Positions 33,397 through 40,937 of a stretch of DNA of 64,000 nucleotides are shown here, one piece after another. The stretch's first letter is position 1. Each line of letters opens with the position of its first letter. Position numbers and translations under genes: made by a program. The stretch comes from Clostridia bacterium (lineage in GTDB: Bacteria; Bacillota; Clostridia; Oscillospirales; CAG-272). The stretch is taken from positions 33,710 to 97,709 of the forward strand of contig JAFQDK010000021.1 of assembly GCA_017399305.1 (NCBI GenBank), written 5' to 3'. The notes beneath the pieces were generated by a model. That model made no database searches. It was given only the letters and a program-made list of their open reading frames with translations, and was not told the origin of the DNA.

Positions 33397-34269
33397 CTAC
33401 CCACCAACTATTTCAAGCAGTTTTTCGGCAGTTACGCTGTCGTTTATCGTATATCTGCCGAGCAGATATAACGATTCCGGCGAGTTTTTGATTACTCTGT
33501 TAGAATGGCTTCTTGTTGTCAGAGTTACTTTGAATCCTTGTTCTTTAAGTATTCGTTCGCTTTGATCGCAGTATTTACCGCTGGGATAAGCAAAGGCAAA
33601 CGGCTCTTTGCCGAGTTCGATTTTTGACAGTAGTTTGAATGCTTTGATATCACCTTCTAAGGTTAATCGGTATTCTTCTTCGCTCTCTCCTTCAATGGGC
33701 ATGAAATCAGGGCGAATAACCCTGTCACCTATTTCAAAAGGTGGCCAGTGGTGCATATCGTATGTGTGGCATTGAATGTCTATTGTTCCCGATCTCAACA
33801 TTTCAAGCCCTTGTGCCCATGTGAATTTCGGAATATAAGGATGGTCGGTTTCTCTGTATCTGGTCCACCCAACTGCGGCACCCACTACAAAGATTGTAGC
33901 GTTCATATTGTATTTTTGCAGTATAGGATAGGCTATTTCGTAATTGCTGAGATATCCGTCGTCCATAGTTATGCAGACTACCTTTTCAGGCAGTTTTGCA
34001 TCTGTTTCAACATATGCAATAAGCTCATCAAAAGTAATAGCAGTATATCCGGCATCCTTCAGGGTTCTCATATGCATTTCAAATGTTTCTTCTTTTACTA
34101 TCATGTCACTTGAAACAGCATCATCAAAATGGTGATACATCAGTATCGGAACATTGATACCTTCTTCGACCACAGGTTGAACTGTAGTTTCAGGCGGAGC
34201 GTCGCTTGTCCCACATGAAGTTAATATCGCCATAAGGCATGTAAGCAGTAGCTTTAATAGGTTTTTCAT
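33397..34269 (-). CDS. Polysaccharide deacetylase lipoprotein (NodB domain)
   Basis: A 290-residue lipoprotein: the N-terminus MKNLLKLLLTCLMAILTSCG ends in a lipobox with the lipid-modified Cys. The NodB homology domain shows VPILMYHHFDD, the metal-binding MDDGYLSN (D-D), IQCHTYDMHHW (H-x-x-x-H) and FAYPSGKYCDQS. CE4 enzymes remove acetyl groups from peptidoglycan or other amino sugars outside the cell. It is the last gene of the operon started by the 693-residue surface protein. GGTGAT precedes the ATG. Changing wall acetylation next to wall peptidase-like proteins fits a cell-surface remodelling operon. Confidence 0.9.
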   Translation of the reverse strand: MKNLLKLLLTCLMAILTSCGTSDAPPETTVQPVVEEGINVPILMYHHFDDAVSSDMIVKEETFEMHMRTLKDAGYTAITFDELIAYVETDAKLPEKVVCITMDDGYLSNYEIAYPILQKYNMNATIFVVGAAVGWTRYRETDHPYIPKFTWAQGLEMLRSGTIDIQCHTYDMHHWPPFEIGDRVIRPDFMPIEGESEEEYRLTLEGDIKAFKLLSKIELGKEPFAFAYPSGKYCDQSERILKEQGFKVTLTTRSHSNRVIKNSPESLYLLGRYTINDSVTAEKLLEIVGG

Positions 34270-34281
34270 CGGTTATCACCA

Positions 34282-34977
34282 TCAGGTCCAAAGACCACAC
34301 TCACCGAGTGCAGCAGGGTATCCGTCTATATGTACGCTCAGCTTAAGAACGCCCCTAAGGTCTACCGAAAAGTCTATGGGCATTATTCCACTGCCTACTA
34401 CCGCTTCATAAAGAAGTACGTCATCACCATATATTTTTAACTTATAATCTGCATTATAAGATCTGTTTTTATAGTTTAGGAAAAAACATCCGGTCAACTT
34501 AGTATATTGGCCGTTTATAATATAGTGATAAGTGGCATCATCTCCGCCTAAAGTTGAAGAGTAGGTTGAGATACAGTTGTTGTGAGTATTACCAAGATTG
34601 TCTTGCAGTGTGTCAGAAAATCTAAATCCCGAGCCTGTTTCATAGAAATAATCTAGATCTTTAAGCCATACTGCGGGTTTATCACCTGTATGCTTGCCGA
34701 GGTATGCAGAGTTGTTTTTTCCTTCCCATTGAACAGTTTTTCCGACTGCTTCGCCTACTGCGCGGATTGGAAGATAGGTTGTTCCGTTATAGATGAAAGC
34801 TTCAACAGGGTTGCCATTTACATCTTTCGCATCAAGCAGTTTGTCGTCTATATAGATGTCGACGCCATAGAATACTTGAATCATTTTACTTACAAGCCCT
34901 GTGCTTGCGGCAGTAGCAAAAATCAGTATGGTAGCGATAATTCCTGCCAAAAAAGGAAGTATTATTTTACGTTTCAT
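34282..34977 (-). CDS. Surface protein with copper-amine-oxidase-N and NPCBM-like modules
   Basis: A 231-residue protein with an N-terminal hydrophobic segment (residues 6-28) that may be a signal anchor. Residues about 38-95 are half of a copper-amine-oxidase-N domain (GTTYLPIRAVGEAVGKTVQW). Residues 100-231 resemble the NPCBM/NEW2 carbohydrate-binding fold: YTKLTGCFFLNYKNRS, LKIYGDDVLLYEA, VDLRGVLKLSVHIDG and a closing ALGECGLW. No catalytic site is visible. AAGGAG supports the start. It lies 11 bases after the 693-residue gene and 12 bases before the deacetylase, in one operon. It probably binds a surface glycan. Confidence 0.78.
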   Translation of the reverse strand: MKRKIILPFLAGIIATILIFATAASTGLVSKMIQVFYGVDIYIDDKLLDAKDVNGNPVEAFIYNGTTYLPIRAVGEAVGKTVQWEGKNNSAYLGKHTGDKPAVWLKDLDYFYETGSGFRFSDTLQDNLGNTHNNCISTYSSTLGGDDATYHYIINGQYTKLTGCFFLNYKNRSYNADYKLKIYGDDVLLYEAVVGSGIMPIDFSVDLRGVLKLSVHIDGYPAALGECGLWT

Positions 34978-34988
34978 TTTAGTTCTCC

Positions 34989-37070
34989 TTATTTTTTAGT
35001 TATAATAGCTTGCTGATTTTCGCCGTTCCATTCAACTGAAGCGCCAAGGCTTTCGGCGATGAAGCGTACAGGGAGATATGTTCTGTTGCCTTTAATAAAT
35101 GGTGCACAATCGAGGGTTATTGCTTTGCCGTTGACATATGCGGATGTTTTGTCAATGTAAAGCTCGATTTTTACATCTGTGCCAATAATAGTTACCTTAC
35201 GTGTCGATGCGTCCCATTCAACAGCGGCACCGAGATTCTCAGCAACAAAGCGTGCAGGAAGCATTGTTCTGCTTTTTACTATTATTGGCGGTACATCTGT
35301 CTCTGCATCTTTACCGAATACAGTGGCATCTGTGCAACCTATGGTCATAATAATGCGCTTGTCATTGCTCTTTTTTGAGATAGCTGTGAGTGACTTTGTT
35401 TCTGTATGGTCGCAGATTAAACAAGTTCTTTCTTTACTGCCTTTCTTACCGGGTTTTGAAGGAGTGGTTATCTCCCATTCGCCGTAGGTGTGTTCTTCTT
35501 TAGGAATAGAAGTTGAACTGCCCATTTCTCCGCAGTTTATGCAGTGACGAGATTTGCTACCTTTTTCTGTGCAAGTGGGTTCTTTATCTATTTGCCATTC
35601 ATCAGAGTAGACATGTTTTGCTATGGAGATAGCTTTTCCTCCTCTGGTTGCACCACAATCAAGACATTCTTCAACAGCGGTCTTGCCTTTTTCTGTACAT
35701 GTAGATTCAATTTCTGCTTGTACTACTGTATAGTTGTGGCCGGATTTGTTTATGCTTTGTGTTTGGGTTTTGCCGCATACTGTGCATGTATAGGTTTCGG
35801 TGCCATTTTCTGTACAGGTGGGCTCTTTGGTAACAATTCTGTCGCCAAAGGAATGCGCACTGTCTGCGGAAATCTTCTCGGTTTTAGTGCCTCCGCATGT
35901 AGTACAGGTGTAGGTTTTGATACCGTTGCTACCGCAGGTGGCTTCTTGGGTGATTCTTCCGCTGTCATAGCTGTGTCCGAGTTTATTAACTGTTTCGGTT
36001 TTGGTAGCAGCACAAACAGTGCAGGTGTATGTTTTTGTACCTGTTGCAGTGCAGGTTGCCTTCTTTGTTATGGTGCCGGAATCATATGTATGTGTGTGTT
36101 GTGCTTCAGCAGTAACAGTGCGAGTTTCCTCGTGATACCATGGGATCCCACCTGAATTCTCGTATTTACCGCCTTCCCAAGAAGGGTCGGTGCATCCAGC
36201 ACTTTTGCATGTTGATGCTGATGTGTGTATATAGTTGTTTGCAACTTTTGTCAAAGGCGTATCAAGCCAGCCTGTATCTTCGCGGTACCATGTTCCACCA
36301 TACTTGTTCTTGCCATAGTATGCACAAACACTGTAGTGTCCTTTGCCATCTGTGTAGTGATAGTAGCGATATTGCGTTTTGGTGGTAACAGTCGATGTGG
36401 AATCAGGTTCATAGTTTTGCGCGCGAGTAATTGCCATTGTTCCTTTATATGAACGCGTTTTGCTACGAACTATGCAGTTGGGATCTGATAGCCACCCATT
36501 GCAATCTAAAACGCGATAATCGTTTTTATCACATGAAATGAAAATCATAGAGTGACCGCTTGATGTACGGATAGCATCACCGGGGCGAGCGTGTTTTTTC
36601 ATGTTATCGTAATTGCAAGTAATGTTCTGGGCTATTATTTCATGCTCAACGTCGTCGGTGATTTTATTTGAAAAAATGTACCATTGTGCAAACGTAGTGA
36701 AACCATAACATGATTTACCGCCACCGTGTACACCTTTGTTCCAAACGCCCCAGTTATAGTCGGCGTGGGTAGGAAATTGATATACGCTAAGCCCAGTACC
36801 AAATATGTCAGTAAACCATTTTTGCTGGATAATTAATGAATTTGAGCAGTTATCGCACCCATGTGGGTCAACTCTTGAAGAAGTACAAGTTTTTTGATTG
36901 ACCGTAAAATACTTGCCATCTAATAAATCTATGAGTTTGTTGATTTTAGCTAATGCTTGCGTTTCTGTTACGGTTGGTGGTGTTGTATACGCATTCGCGG
37001 TTAGCATGAGCGAGAATATGCTAAGTATTATTGTAATAGTGGTTATCGCTGCTAATAGTCTTTTTTTCAT
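34989..37070 (-). CDS. Secreted papain-like protein with six His/Cys repeats and copper-amine-oxidase-N domain
   Basis: A 693-residue exported protein. After the signal peptide (MKKRLLAAITTITIILSIFS), residues 28-220 form a papain/NlpC-like domain: FTVNQKTC and HGCDNC near the front, GGGKSCYGFTTFAQWYIF with the likely nucleophile, and SGHSMIFIS and VLDCNG for His and Asp/Asn. About residues 335-575 are six repeats of H-x(12-14)-C-x(9)-C-x(2)-C type, such as TYTCTVCAATKTE, which look like small zinc-ribbon beads. A full copper-amine-oxidase-N domain (LPARFVAENLGAAVEWD, LPVRFIAESLGASVEWN) closes the protein. AAGGAGG sets the start. The gene leads an operon controlled by an operator array next to the XRE gene. 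Confidence 0.82.
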   Translation of the reverse strand: MKKRLLAAITTITIILSIFSLMLTANAYTTPPTVTETQALAKINKLIDLLDGKYFTVNQKTCTSSRVDPHGCDNCSNSLIIQQKWFTDIFGTGLSVYQFPTHADYNWGVWNKGVHGGGKSCYGFTTFAQWYIFSNKITDDVEHEIIAQNITCNYDNMKKHARPGDAIRTSSGHSMIFISCDKNDYRVLDCNGWLSDPNCIVRSKTRSYKGTMAITRAQNYEPDSTSTVTTKTQYRYYHYTDGKGHYSVCAYYGKNKYGGTWYREDTGWLDTPLTKVANNYIHTSASTCKSAGCTDPSWEGGKYENSGGIPWYHEETRTVTAEAQHTHTYDSGTITKKATCTATGTKTYTCTVCAATKTETVNKLGHSYDSGRITQEATCGSNGIKTYTCTTCGGTKTEKISADSAHSFGDRIVTKEPTCTENGTETYTCTVCGKTQTQSINKSGHNYTVVQAEIESTCTEKGKTAVEECLDCGATRGGKAISIAKHVYSDEWQIDKEPTCTEKGSKSRHCINCGEMGSSTSIPKEEHTYGEWEITTPSKPGKKGSKERTCLICDHTETKSLTAISKKSNDKRIIMTIGCTDATVFGKDAETDVPPIIVKSRTMLPARFVAENLGAAVEWDASTRKVTIIGTDVKIELYIDKTSAYVNGKAITLDCAPFIKGNRTYLPVRFIAESLGASVEWNGENQQAIITKK

Positions 37071-37090
37071 ATTTTTCCTCCTTATTAACT

Positions 37091-37168
37091 ATATCCATAA
37101 ACCAAAATGGTTTATGGATATTATAAACCGATTTGGTTTATTTGTCAATACACCATTTTGGTTTATTG
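37091..37168. promoter_or_regulatory. Array of three palindromic operators
   Basis: Three related inverted repeats lie between the surface-protein operon and the XRE gene. O1 (37091-37121) is a perfect palindrome with 14-bp arms (ATATCCATAAACCA) around AAA. O2 (37123-37141) is ATAAACC-N5-GGTTTAT. O3 (37146-37168) is CAATACACCA-TTT-TGGTTTATTG with one mismatch. Centres are about 26 and 25 bp apart. The shared core is AAACC-N5-GGTTT or close to it. They cover the -35, spacer, -10 and start region of the leftward promoter and the rightward one, which suits repression by the adjacent XRE protein; that pairing is inferred. Confidence 0.75.
37120..37148 (-). promoter_or_regulatory. Consensus promoter of the surface-protein operon
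   Basis: The minus strand reads TTGACA (37143-37148), 17 bases, TATAAT (37120-37125), a perfect SigA promoter. O2 fills its spacer, and O1 covers the start region. Confidence 0.85.
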
Positions 37169-37169
37169 T
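37142..37169 (+). promoter_or_regulatory. Promoter of the XRE regulator gene
   Basis: TTGTCA (37142-37147) and TATTGT (37164-37169), 16 bases apart. Its -35 box overlaps that of the divergent surface operon, and O3 lies in it, so the two promoters exclude each other and could be co-regulated. Confidence 0.6.
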
Positions 37170-37202
37170 ACAATGGCAATACTATAGTAAAGAGGTGAAT
37201 GT

Positions 37203-37421
37203 ATGTATAAGCGTATTCGTGAATTGCGTGAGGACAAAGATCTTTTGCAAAAAGACCTTGCGGAATATCTGCATTGCAGTCAGGTTGCATATTCCCGATA
37301 TGAGCTCGGATTGCGTGATATTCCTACAGATGTTCTTATTGCTTTGGCAAAGTTTCACAATACCAGTACAGACTATATTCTAGGGCTGACAGATAGTACT
37401 GCACCATATCCGAATAAATAA
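37203..37421 (+). CDS. Small XRE-family transcriptional regulator
   Basis: A 72-residue protein that is almost only a Cro/CI-type helix-turn-helix: RIRELREDKDLLQKDLAEYL followed by SQVAYSRYELGLRDIPTDVLIALAKFHNTSTDYILGLTD. AGAGGTGA sits just before the ATG. It is transcribed away from the papain-like surface gene, and three palindromes cover the shared promoter region, so autoregulation and repression of the surface operon are likely. With no ligand-binding domain the signal must come from elsewhere, for instance proteolysis or a partner protein. The regulatory link is inferred from position and operator layout. Confidence 0.9.
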   Translation: MYKRIRELREDKDLLQKDLAEYLHCSQVAYSRYELGLRDIPTDVLIALAKFHNTSTDYILGLTDSTAPYPNK

Positions 37422-37452
37422 AAAGAAGCGACGGAATTTCCGTCGCTTCTTT
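37422..37452. terminator. Bidirectional intrinsic terminator
   Basis: AAAGAAGCGACGG, loop AATTT, CCGTCGCTTCTTT between the XRE gene and the convergent 688-residue surface-protein gene. Confidence 0.88.
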
Positions 37453-37463
37453 GCTCTGTTTGG

Positions 37464-39530
37464 TTAACCTTTTGTGATGATTGCGTGCTTATATTCTCCG
37501 TCCCATTCAACAGAAGCTCCAAGACTTTCTGCGATGAAACGCACAGGGAGAAATGTGCGGTCATTCATGATGAACGGCGCACTGTCAAGAGTTGTTTCTA
37601 CATCATTGACAAACGCTTTCACATTGTCAATGTATAGCTCTAGTTTTGCATCAGTACCGGTGATTGTAACCTTGCGCGTAGCGGCATCCCATTCGACCGT
37701 TGCACCGAGATTCTCGGCAACAAATCGTGCAGGGAGCATGGTTCTGTTGCTGACAATCATTGGGGCTACATCAATTTTTTCAGCTTTGCCGAAAACGGTT
37801 GCATCGGTACAGCCAACCGTCATAATGATTCGGTTGTCGTTAGTCTTTTTTGGGAGCGCAGCCAAAGATTTTGTGCTTACATAGTTGCAAATCAGGCATG
37901 TGCGCTCTTTGCTGCCTTTTTTGCCGGGTTGAGCGGGTGTAACGATTTCCCAATCACCGTATGTGTGCTCGATTTTAGCGATAGAAGTTGAACTGCCTTT
38001 AGCATTGCATATTGAGCATCGGCGCGATTTTGTTCCGCGTTCTGTGCAGGTGGGCTCAACATCAACAACCCATTCGGAAAAGTCGTGACCTGTTTTGCTA
38101 ATACTTTTGCCGCCCCTTGTTTCGCCGCAGTGTATACATTCCTCAACTGCGGTTTTGCCGCCGGCGGTGCAGGTTGGTGCAATCTCCTCGGTAGTTATGG
38201 AGAATTCGTGCTCGGTTTTATCTACGGCTTCGTATTTTGTTTCGCCGCAGAGTAGACATGTATATTCTATACTACCGCTTGCTTTACAGGTTGCTTCTTT
38301 TACGGTTTTGCCCTCGTCGAAAATGTGGGCGCGTGCACTTGGAATTTCTTCGGTTTTGGTTTCACCGCATCCCTTGCAAGTATAAGTTTTTAAACCGTCG
38401 GTATTGCATGTGGCTTCTTTGGTTATCACACCGTCGTCGTAGCTGTGCTTGCCTGTTTTAACGGTTTCTGTTTTAGTGTCGCCGCAATTACTGCAGGTGT
38501 ATAGAATTTCGCCTTCTTCTTTACAAGTAGCTTCTTTGGTTACTTTGCCTTCATCGTACGTATGCTCGCTGCAGTCTACACGTTTTGCGTAATCAAGACA
38601 TATCCAGCCCGATACGCCGCTGTATGTTGTATAACCCCAGTTGTCCTGTATTTTTGTTACGGTTACCGTATCTCCCGAGGTAATAAGACCTACTTGACTG
38701 TATGATGTGGACGGACCACTGCGAATGCGAAGATTTGCGGTGGTCTGCCAATGCTCGTTTACTTCGGTAACAGGGGTCTCAACGGTCGGCTTGTCATTTC
38801 TGTCCGGAGCTATTGCGGTACCATAAGCGCTGGTAATGGCTATCGGATAAGGGCGCGAAGTGTATTTGATCTTGTGGTATTTTACTCTTGAAACATCACG
38901 TCTTACGCCATTTACGTTCAGAGAGTAGTTGCTGTCGATTATCCACACGCCCTCACTGTCATGTGAGATGTATATGTATGAGTGTGTTGTGTCGCGGATG
39001 ATATCGCCGGGGCGTGCATACTTGTCAAGAACGGCTTCGCATAACTTGATACCATTTTTATAATCCTCGGCAGAGCCGACTATTCTTTCATTTGTGACCT
39101 TGGTATTGTTGTCTTTTGCAAATATTGCCCACTGAGCAAAGCTTGCAAAGCCTGAGCATGTCCAGCCTTTGGGGTGGCAACTGCCGCCGTTTGGATAATA
39201 ATGTCCTGATATGTTGCGTATGCTTACTTCGCCGAATATGTTTTTAAACCATTGTGTTTCAAACACAGAAGTATTGAGGCAATTGCTGCAGCTTGAATGC
39301 ATTGAGGTGAGCGAACACGGCTCCTGATTGACAGTAAAATACTTTCCTGCATAGCTGGTTTTGCCGTCAAGTTCAGGGATGCCAAGCTTGTTTGCAAAAT
39401 CAAGTATTCTTTCCATAACTTCTTCTTCGGTATATGCATCTTCAGCCGCATTTATCGGGACTAAAAATGAGAACATACTGACAAAAAGGGCTATAGTTAA
39501 TATAAAAGCTTGAAAACGCAATTTTAACAT
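37464..39530 (-). CDS. Secreted papain-like protein with SH3 domain, six His/Cys repeats and copper-amine-oxidase-N domain
   Basis: A 688-residue paralogue of the 693-residue protein. The signal peptide (MLKLRFQAFILTIALFVSM) leads to a papain/NlpC-like head: FTVNQEPC and HSSCSNC, then GWTCSGFASFAQWAIF with the likely nucleophile, and THSYIYIS with the histidine. Unlike its paralogue it has an SH3b domain near residues 265-335 (TTANLRIRSGPSTSYSQVG, GVSGWICLDYA), a wall-binding module. Six His/Cys repeats and a complete copper-amine-oxidase-N domain follow. GAGGT precedes the ATG at 39530; the frame opens four codons earlier at an ATG that overlaps that ribosome site. Its own consensus promoter and a leader hairpin suggest separate control. 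Confidence 0.82.
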   Translation of the reverse strand: MLKLRFQAFILTIALFVSMFSFLVPINAAEDAYTEEEVMERILDFANKLGIPELDGKTSYAGKYFTVNQEPCSLTSMHSSCSNCLNTSVFETQWFKNIFGEVSIRNISGHYYPNGGSCHPKGWTCSGFASFAQWAIFAKDNNTKVTNERIVGSAEDYKNGIKLCEAVLDKYARPGDIIRDTTHSYIYISHDSEGVWIIDSNYSLNVNGVRRDVSRVKYHKIKYTSRPYPIAITSAYGTAIAPDRNDKPTVETPVTEVNEHWQTTANLRIRSGPSTSYSQVGLITSGDTVTVTKIQDNWGYTTYSGVSGWICLDYAKRVDCSEHTYDEGKVTKEATCKEEGEILYTCSNCGDTKTETVKTGKHSYDDGVITKEATCNTDGLKTYTCKGCGETKTEEIPSARAHIFDEGKTVKEATCKASGSIEYTCLLCGETKYEAVDKTEHEFSITTEEIAPTCTAGGKTAVEECIHCGETRGGKSISKTGHDFSEWVVDVEPTCTERGTKSRRCSICNAKGSSTSIAKIEHTYGDWEIVTPAQPGKKGSKERTCLICNYVSTKSLAALPKKTNDNRIIMTVGCTDATVFGKAEKIDVAPMIVSNRTMLPARFVAENLGATVEWDAATRKVTITGTDAKLELYIDNVKAFVNDVETTLDSAPFIMNDRTFLPVRFIAESLGASVEWDGEYKHAIITKG

Positions 39531-39553
39531 AAAATACCTCATTTTTTTGGATT

Positions 39554-39580
39554 AAAAAACGGCCGCAAAAACGCAGCCGT
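39554..39580 (-). promoter_or_regulatory. Terminator-like hairpin in the leader of the 688-residue gene
   Basis: On the minus strand ACGGCTGCG, a GTTTTT-type loop and GC-G-GCCGT are followed by six Ts, ending about 24 bases before the ATG. Further upstream the leader has CGCAGC (plus-strand 39606-39611), which could pair with GCTGCG of the hairpin's left arm and open it. This makes an attenuator possible. Confidence 0.45.
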
Positions 39581-39635
39581 ATGAATATATAGCATAAAAA
39601 GTCGTGCTGCGGTGAAATATATCGCATACACTTAA

Positions 39636-39664
39636 ATTATAATAGAATTGTCGAAAAATGTCAA
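39636..39664 (-). promoter_or_regulatory. Consensus promoter of the 688-residue surface-protein gene
   Basis: Minus strand TTGACA (39659-39664), 17 bases, TATAAT (39636-39641), a perfect consensus, giving a leader of about 100 bases. Confidence 0.85.
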
Positions 39665-39670
39665 CATATA

Positions 39671-39700
39671 AAAACAGCAACGGTTCCCCGTTGCTGTTTT
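39671..39700 (-). terminator. Intrinsic terminator after the aldose epimerase gene
   Basis: AAAACAGCAACGG, loop TTCC, CCGTTGCTGTTTT; the stem can be lengthened by flanking TATA on both sides. It ends the leftward ROK-membrane protein-epimerase operon. Confidence 0.92.
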
Positions 39701-39719
39701 TATATATCTTGATGAAAGA

Positions 39720-40658
39720 TTATTTTTCTATGTGCAAAGTTGTTACAAATTCGCGCGTTTCTCCGGCTTCAATGCCGATGATATTCACATCACCCATCTT
39801 CGCGGGAGCCTGCGGGGCGCTGTTGATCCATGTCTGAGGCTCAACACAGAGGAAATCTTCATTTCCACCGTTATATACCATCCAGTACTTAAATGAGTCG
39901 TCTGCATCATAAACCACGCTGTATCCGCTGGCTGTGTCAGTAAGGCGAAGTGCCGCACCGACAGGGCGTGAGAAGTGACGGCTGATAAACTGTTCTGCAG
40001 GAACTACATCTCCGTTTGCGAGTCTTTGATGAAAGTCCTTGTCGTCAACAGTTTCCCATGTCATTGAAAAGTCGCTCATGTCACGGTCATATTCTTCGCC
40101 AACGGGAAGCGTCATTTTGATGTTTTTGACATCGCCGCCCTCGATAAACGGCATCTGGAAAGTGGTGTGGAATGCAAGACCAACAGGCATTTTTTTGTCT
40201 GAGTTGTTTGTGATTGAAACGGTTTGCTTAAGGCCTTTTTCGCAGAGATCATATTTTACAGTCAGAGTAAAAGCGTGAGGATAGGTGAGATATGGGGAGT
40301 TGTCGGTCGCGGTATAGCGGCAAAGAATTGTGCTTTCTGTGACTTCTACCACCTCAAAGGGGGTTTCGTGCAATGTTCCGTGAAGAAAACAGCCGGTGCT
40401 TTCTTCATTGATAGGAAGGCTGTATTCTCTGCCTTCATATGTAAACTTGCCGCCTTTGATACGATTTGGCGGAAAGAGCAGAGGAGTGCCGTAAAGAAAT
40501 GGATTGTCAAGCTCTATTGTCTTGTCGGGATCGTATGTGCGAAGTGCGGAAATCTTGCTTGGGTGATGATAAAAAGCAAGGCAGTTTGCACCGCGCGAGG
40601 GTTGTATCTTGGCTTCGTATGCGCCATCGCTTGAGTGTAGTGTGATAAGTGAAGACAT
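39720..40658 (-). CDS. Aldose 1-epimerase family protein
   Basis: A 312-residue galactose-mutarotase-fold protein. Recognisable parts are GTPLLFPPNRIKGGKF (the substrate-binding N-P-x-R-x-x-x-G region), GCFLHGTLHETPFEVV with the catalytic-type His, PVGLAFHTTFQMPF with the second His, and FLCVEPQTWINSAP with the catalytic Glu. It interconverts alpha and beta anomers of a hexose or a related sugar in the cytoplasm. AAGGAG lies 11 bases upstream of the ATG, a long spacing. It is the last gene after a ROK kinase and a small membrane protein, so it probably prepares sugar for phosphorylation. Confidence 0.9.
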   Translation of the reverse strand: MSSLITLHSSDGAYEAKIQPSRGANCLAFYHHPSKISALRTYDPDKTIELDNPFLYGTPLLFPPNRIKGGKFTYEGREYSLPINEESTGCFLHGTLHETPFEVVEVTESTILCRYTATDNSPYLTYPHAFTLTVKYDLCEKGLKQTVSITNNSDKKMPVGLAFHTTFQMPFIEGGDVKNIKMTLPVGEEYDRDMSDFSMTWETVDDKDFHQRLANGDVVPAEQFISRHFSRPVGAALRLTDTASGYSVVYDADDSFKYWMVYNGGNEDFLCVEPQTWINSAPQAPAKMGDVNIIGIEAGETREFVTTLHIEK

Positions 40659-40664
40659 TTCAAA

Positions 40665-40928
40665 TTACTCCTTGTCTGTTTTGATTTTTTCTTTGAGCTT
40701 GCGTACTTCTTCCTCAAGCCAGAAAGCTCGCTTTTCAAGTTCATCTATCTTGCCGATGAGCTCACCTGTGATAAGACAAGCTCCGCTGAAAGCAAGCACG
40801 GTTCCGAAGGCGACAGGAAAGAGTATTTCCATGATGTCAACTTTAGGATTTTGTGAGAGTAAGAATAACACAAGGGCCACCATGAACAGAGAAAGCCCAA
40901 GAAGTTTAAAAACGTTTTTGAGTTTCAT
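40665..40928 (-). CDS. Small membrane protein with coiled-coil tail
   Basis: An 87-residue protein with two hydrophobic helices (residues about 8-24 and 35-55) and a charged C-terminal heptad-like helix (IDELEKRAFWLEEEVRKLKEKI). Family unknown. It sits between the sugar kinase and the aldose epimerase genes with gaps of 9 and 6 bases, so it is surely co-transcribed. It could be a small scaffold or simply a membrane-tethered partner; no function can be given. Confidence 0.75.
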   Translation of the reverse strand: MKLKNVFKLLGLSLFMVALVLFLLSQNPKVDIMEILFPVAFGTVLAFSGACLITGELIGKIDELEKRAFWLEEEVRKLKEKIKTDKE

Positions 40929-40937
40929 TTTTTCTCC

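Noticed and set aside
32350-39530. True copper amine oxidases
   Set aside because: Only the small N-terminal domain type is present; no catalytic oxidase domain or topaquinone site exists in any of the four proteins.
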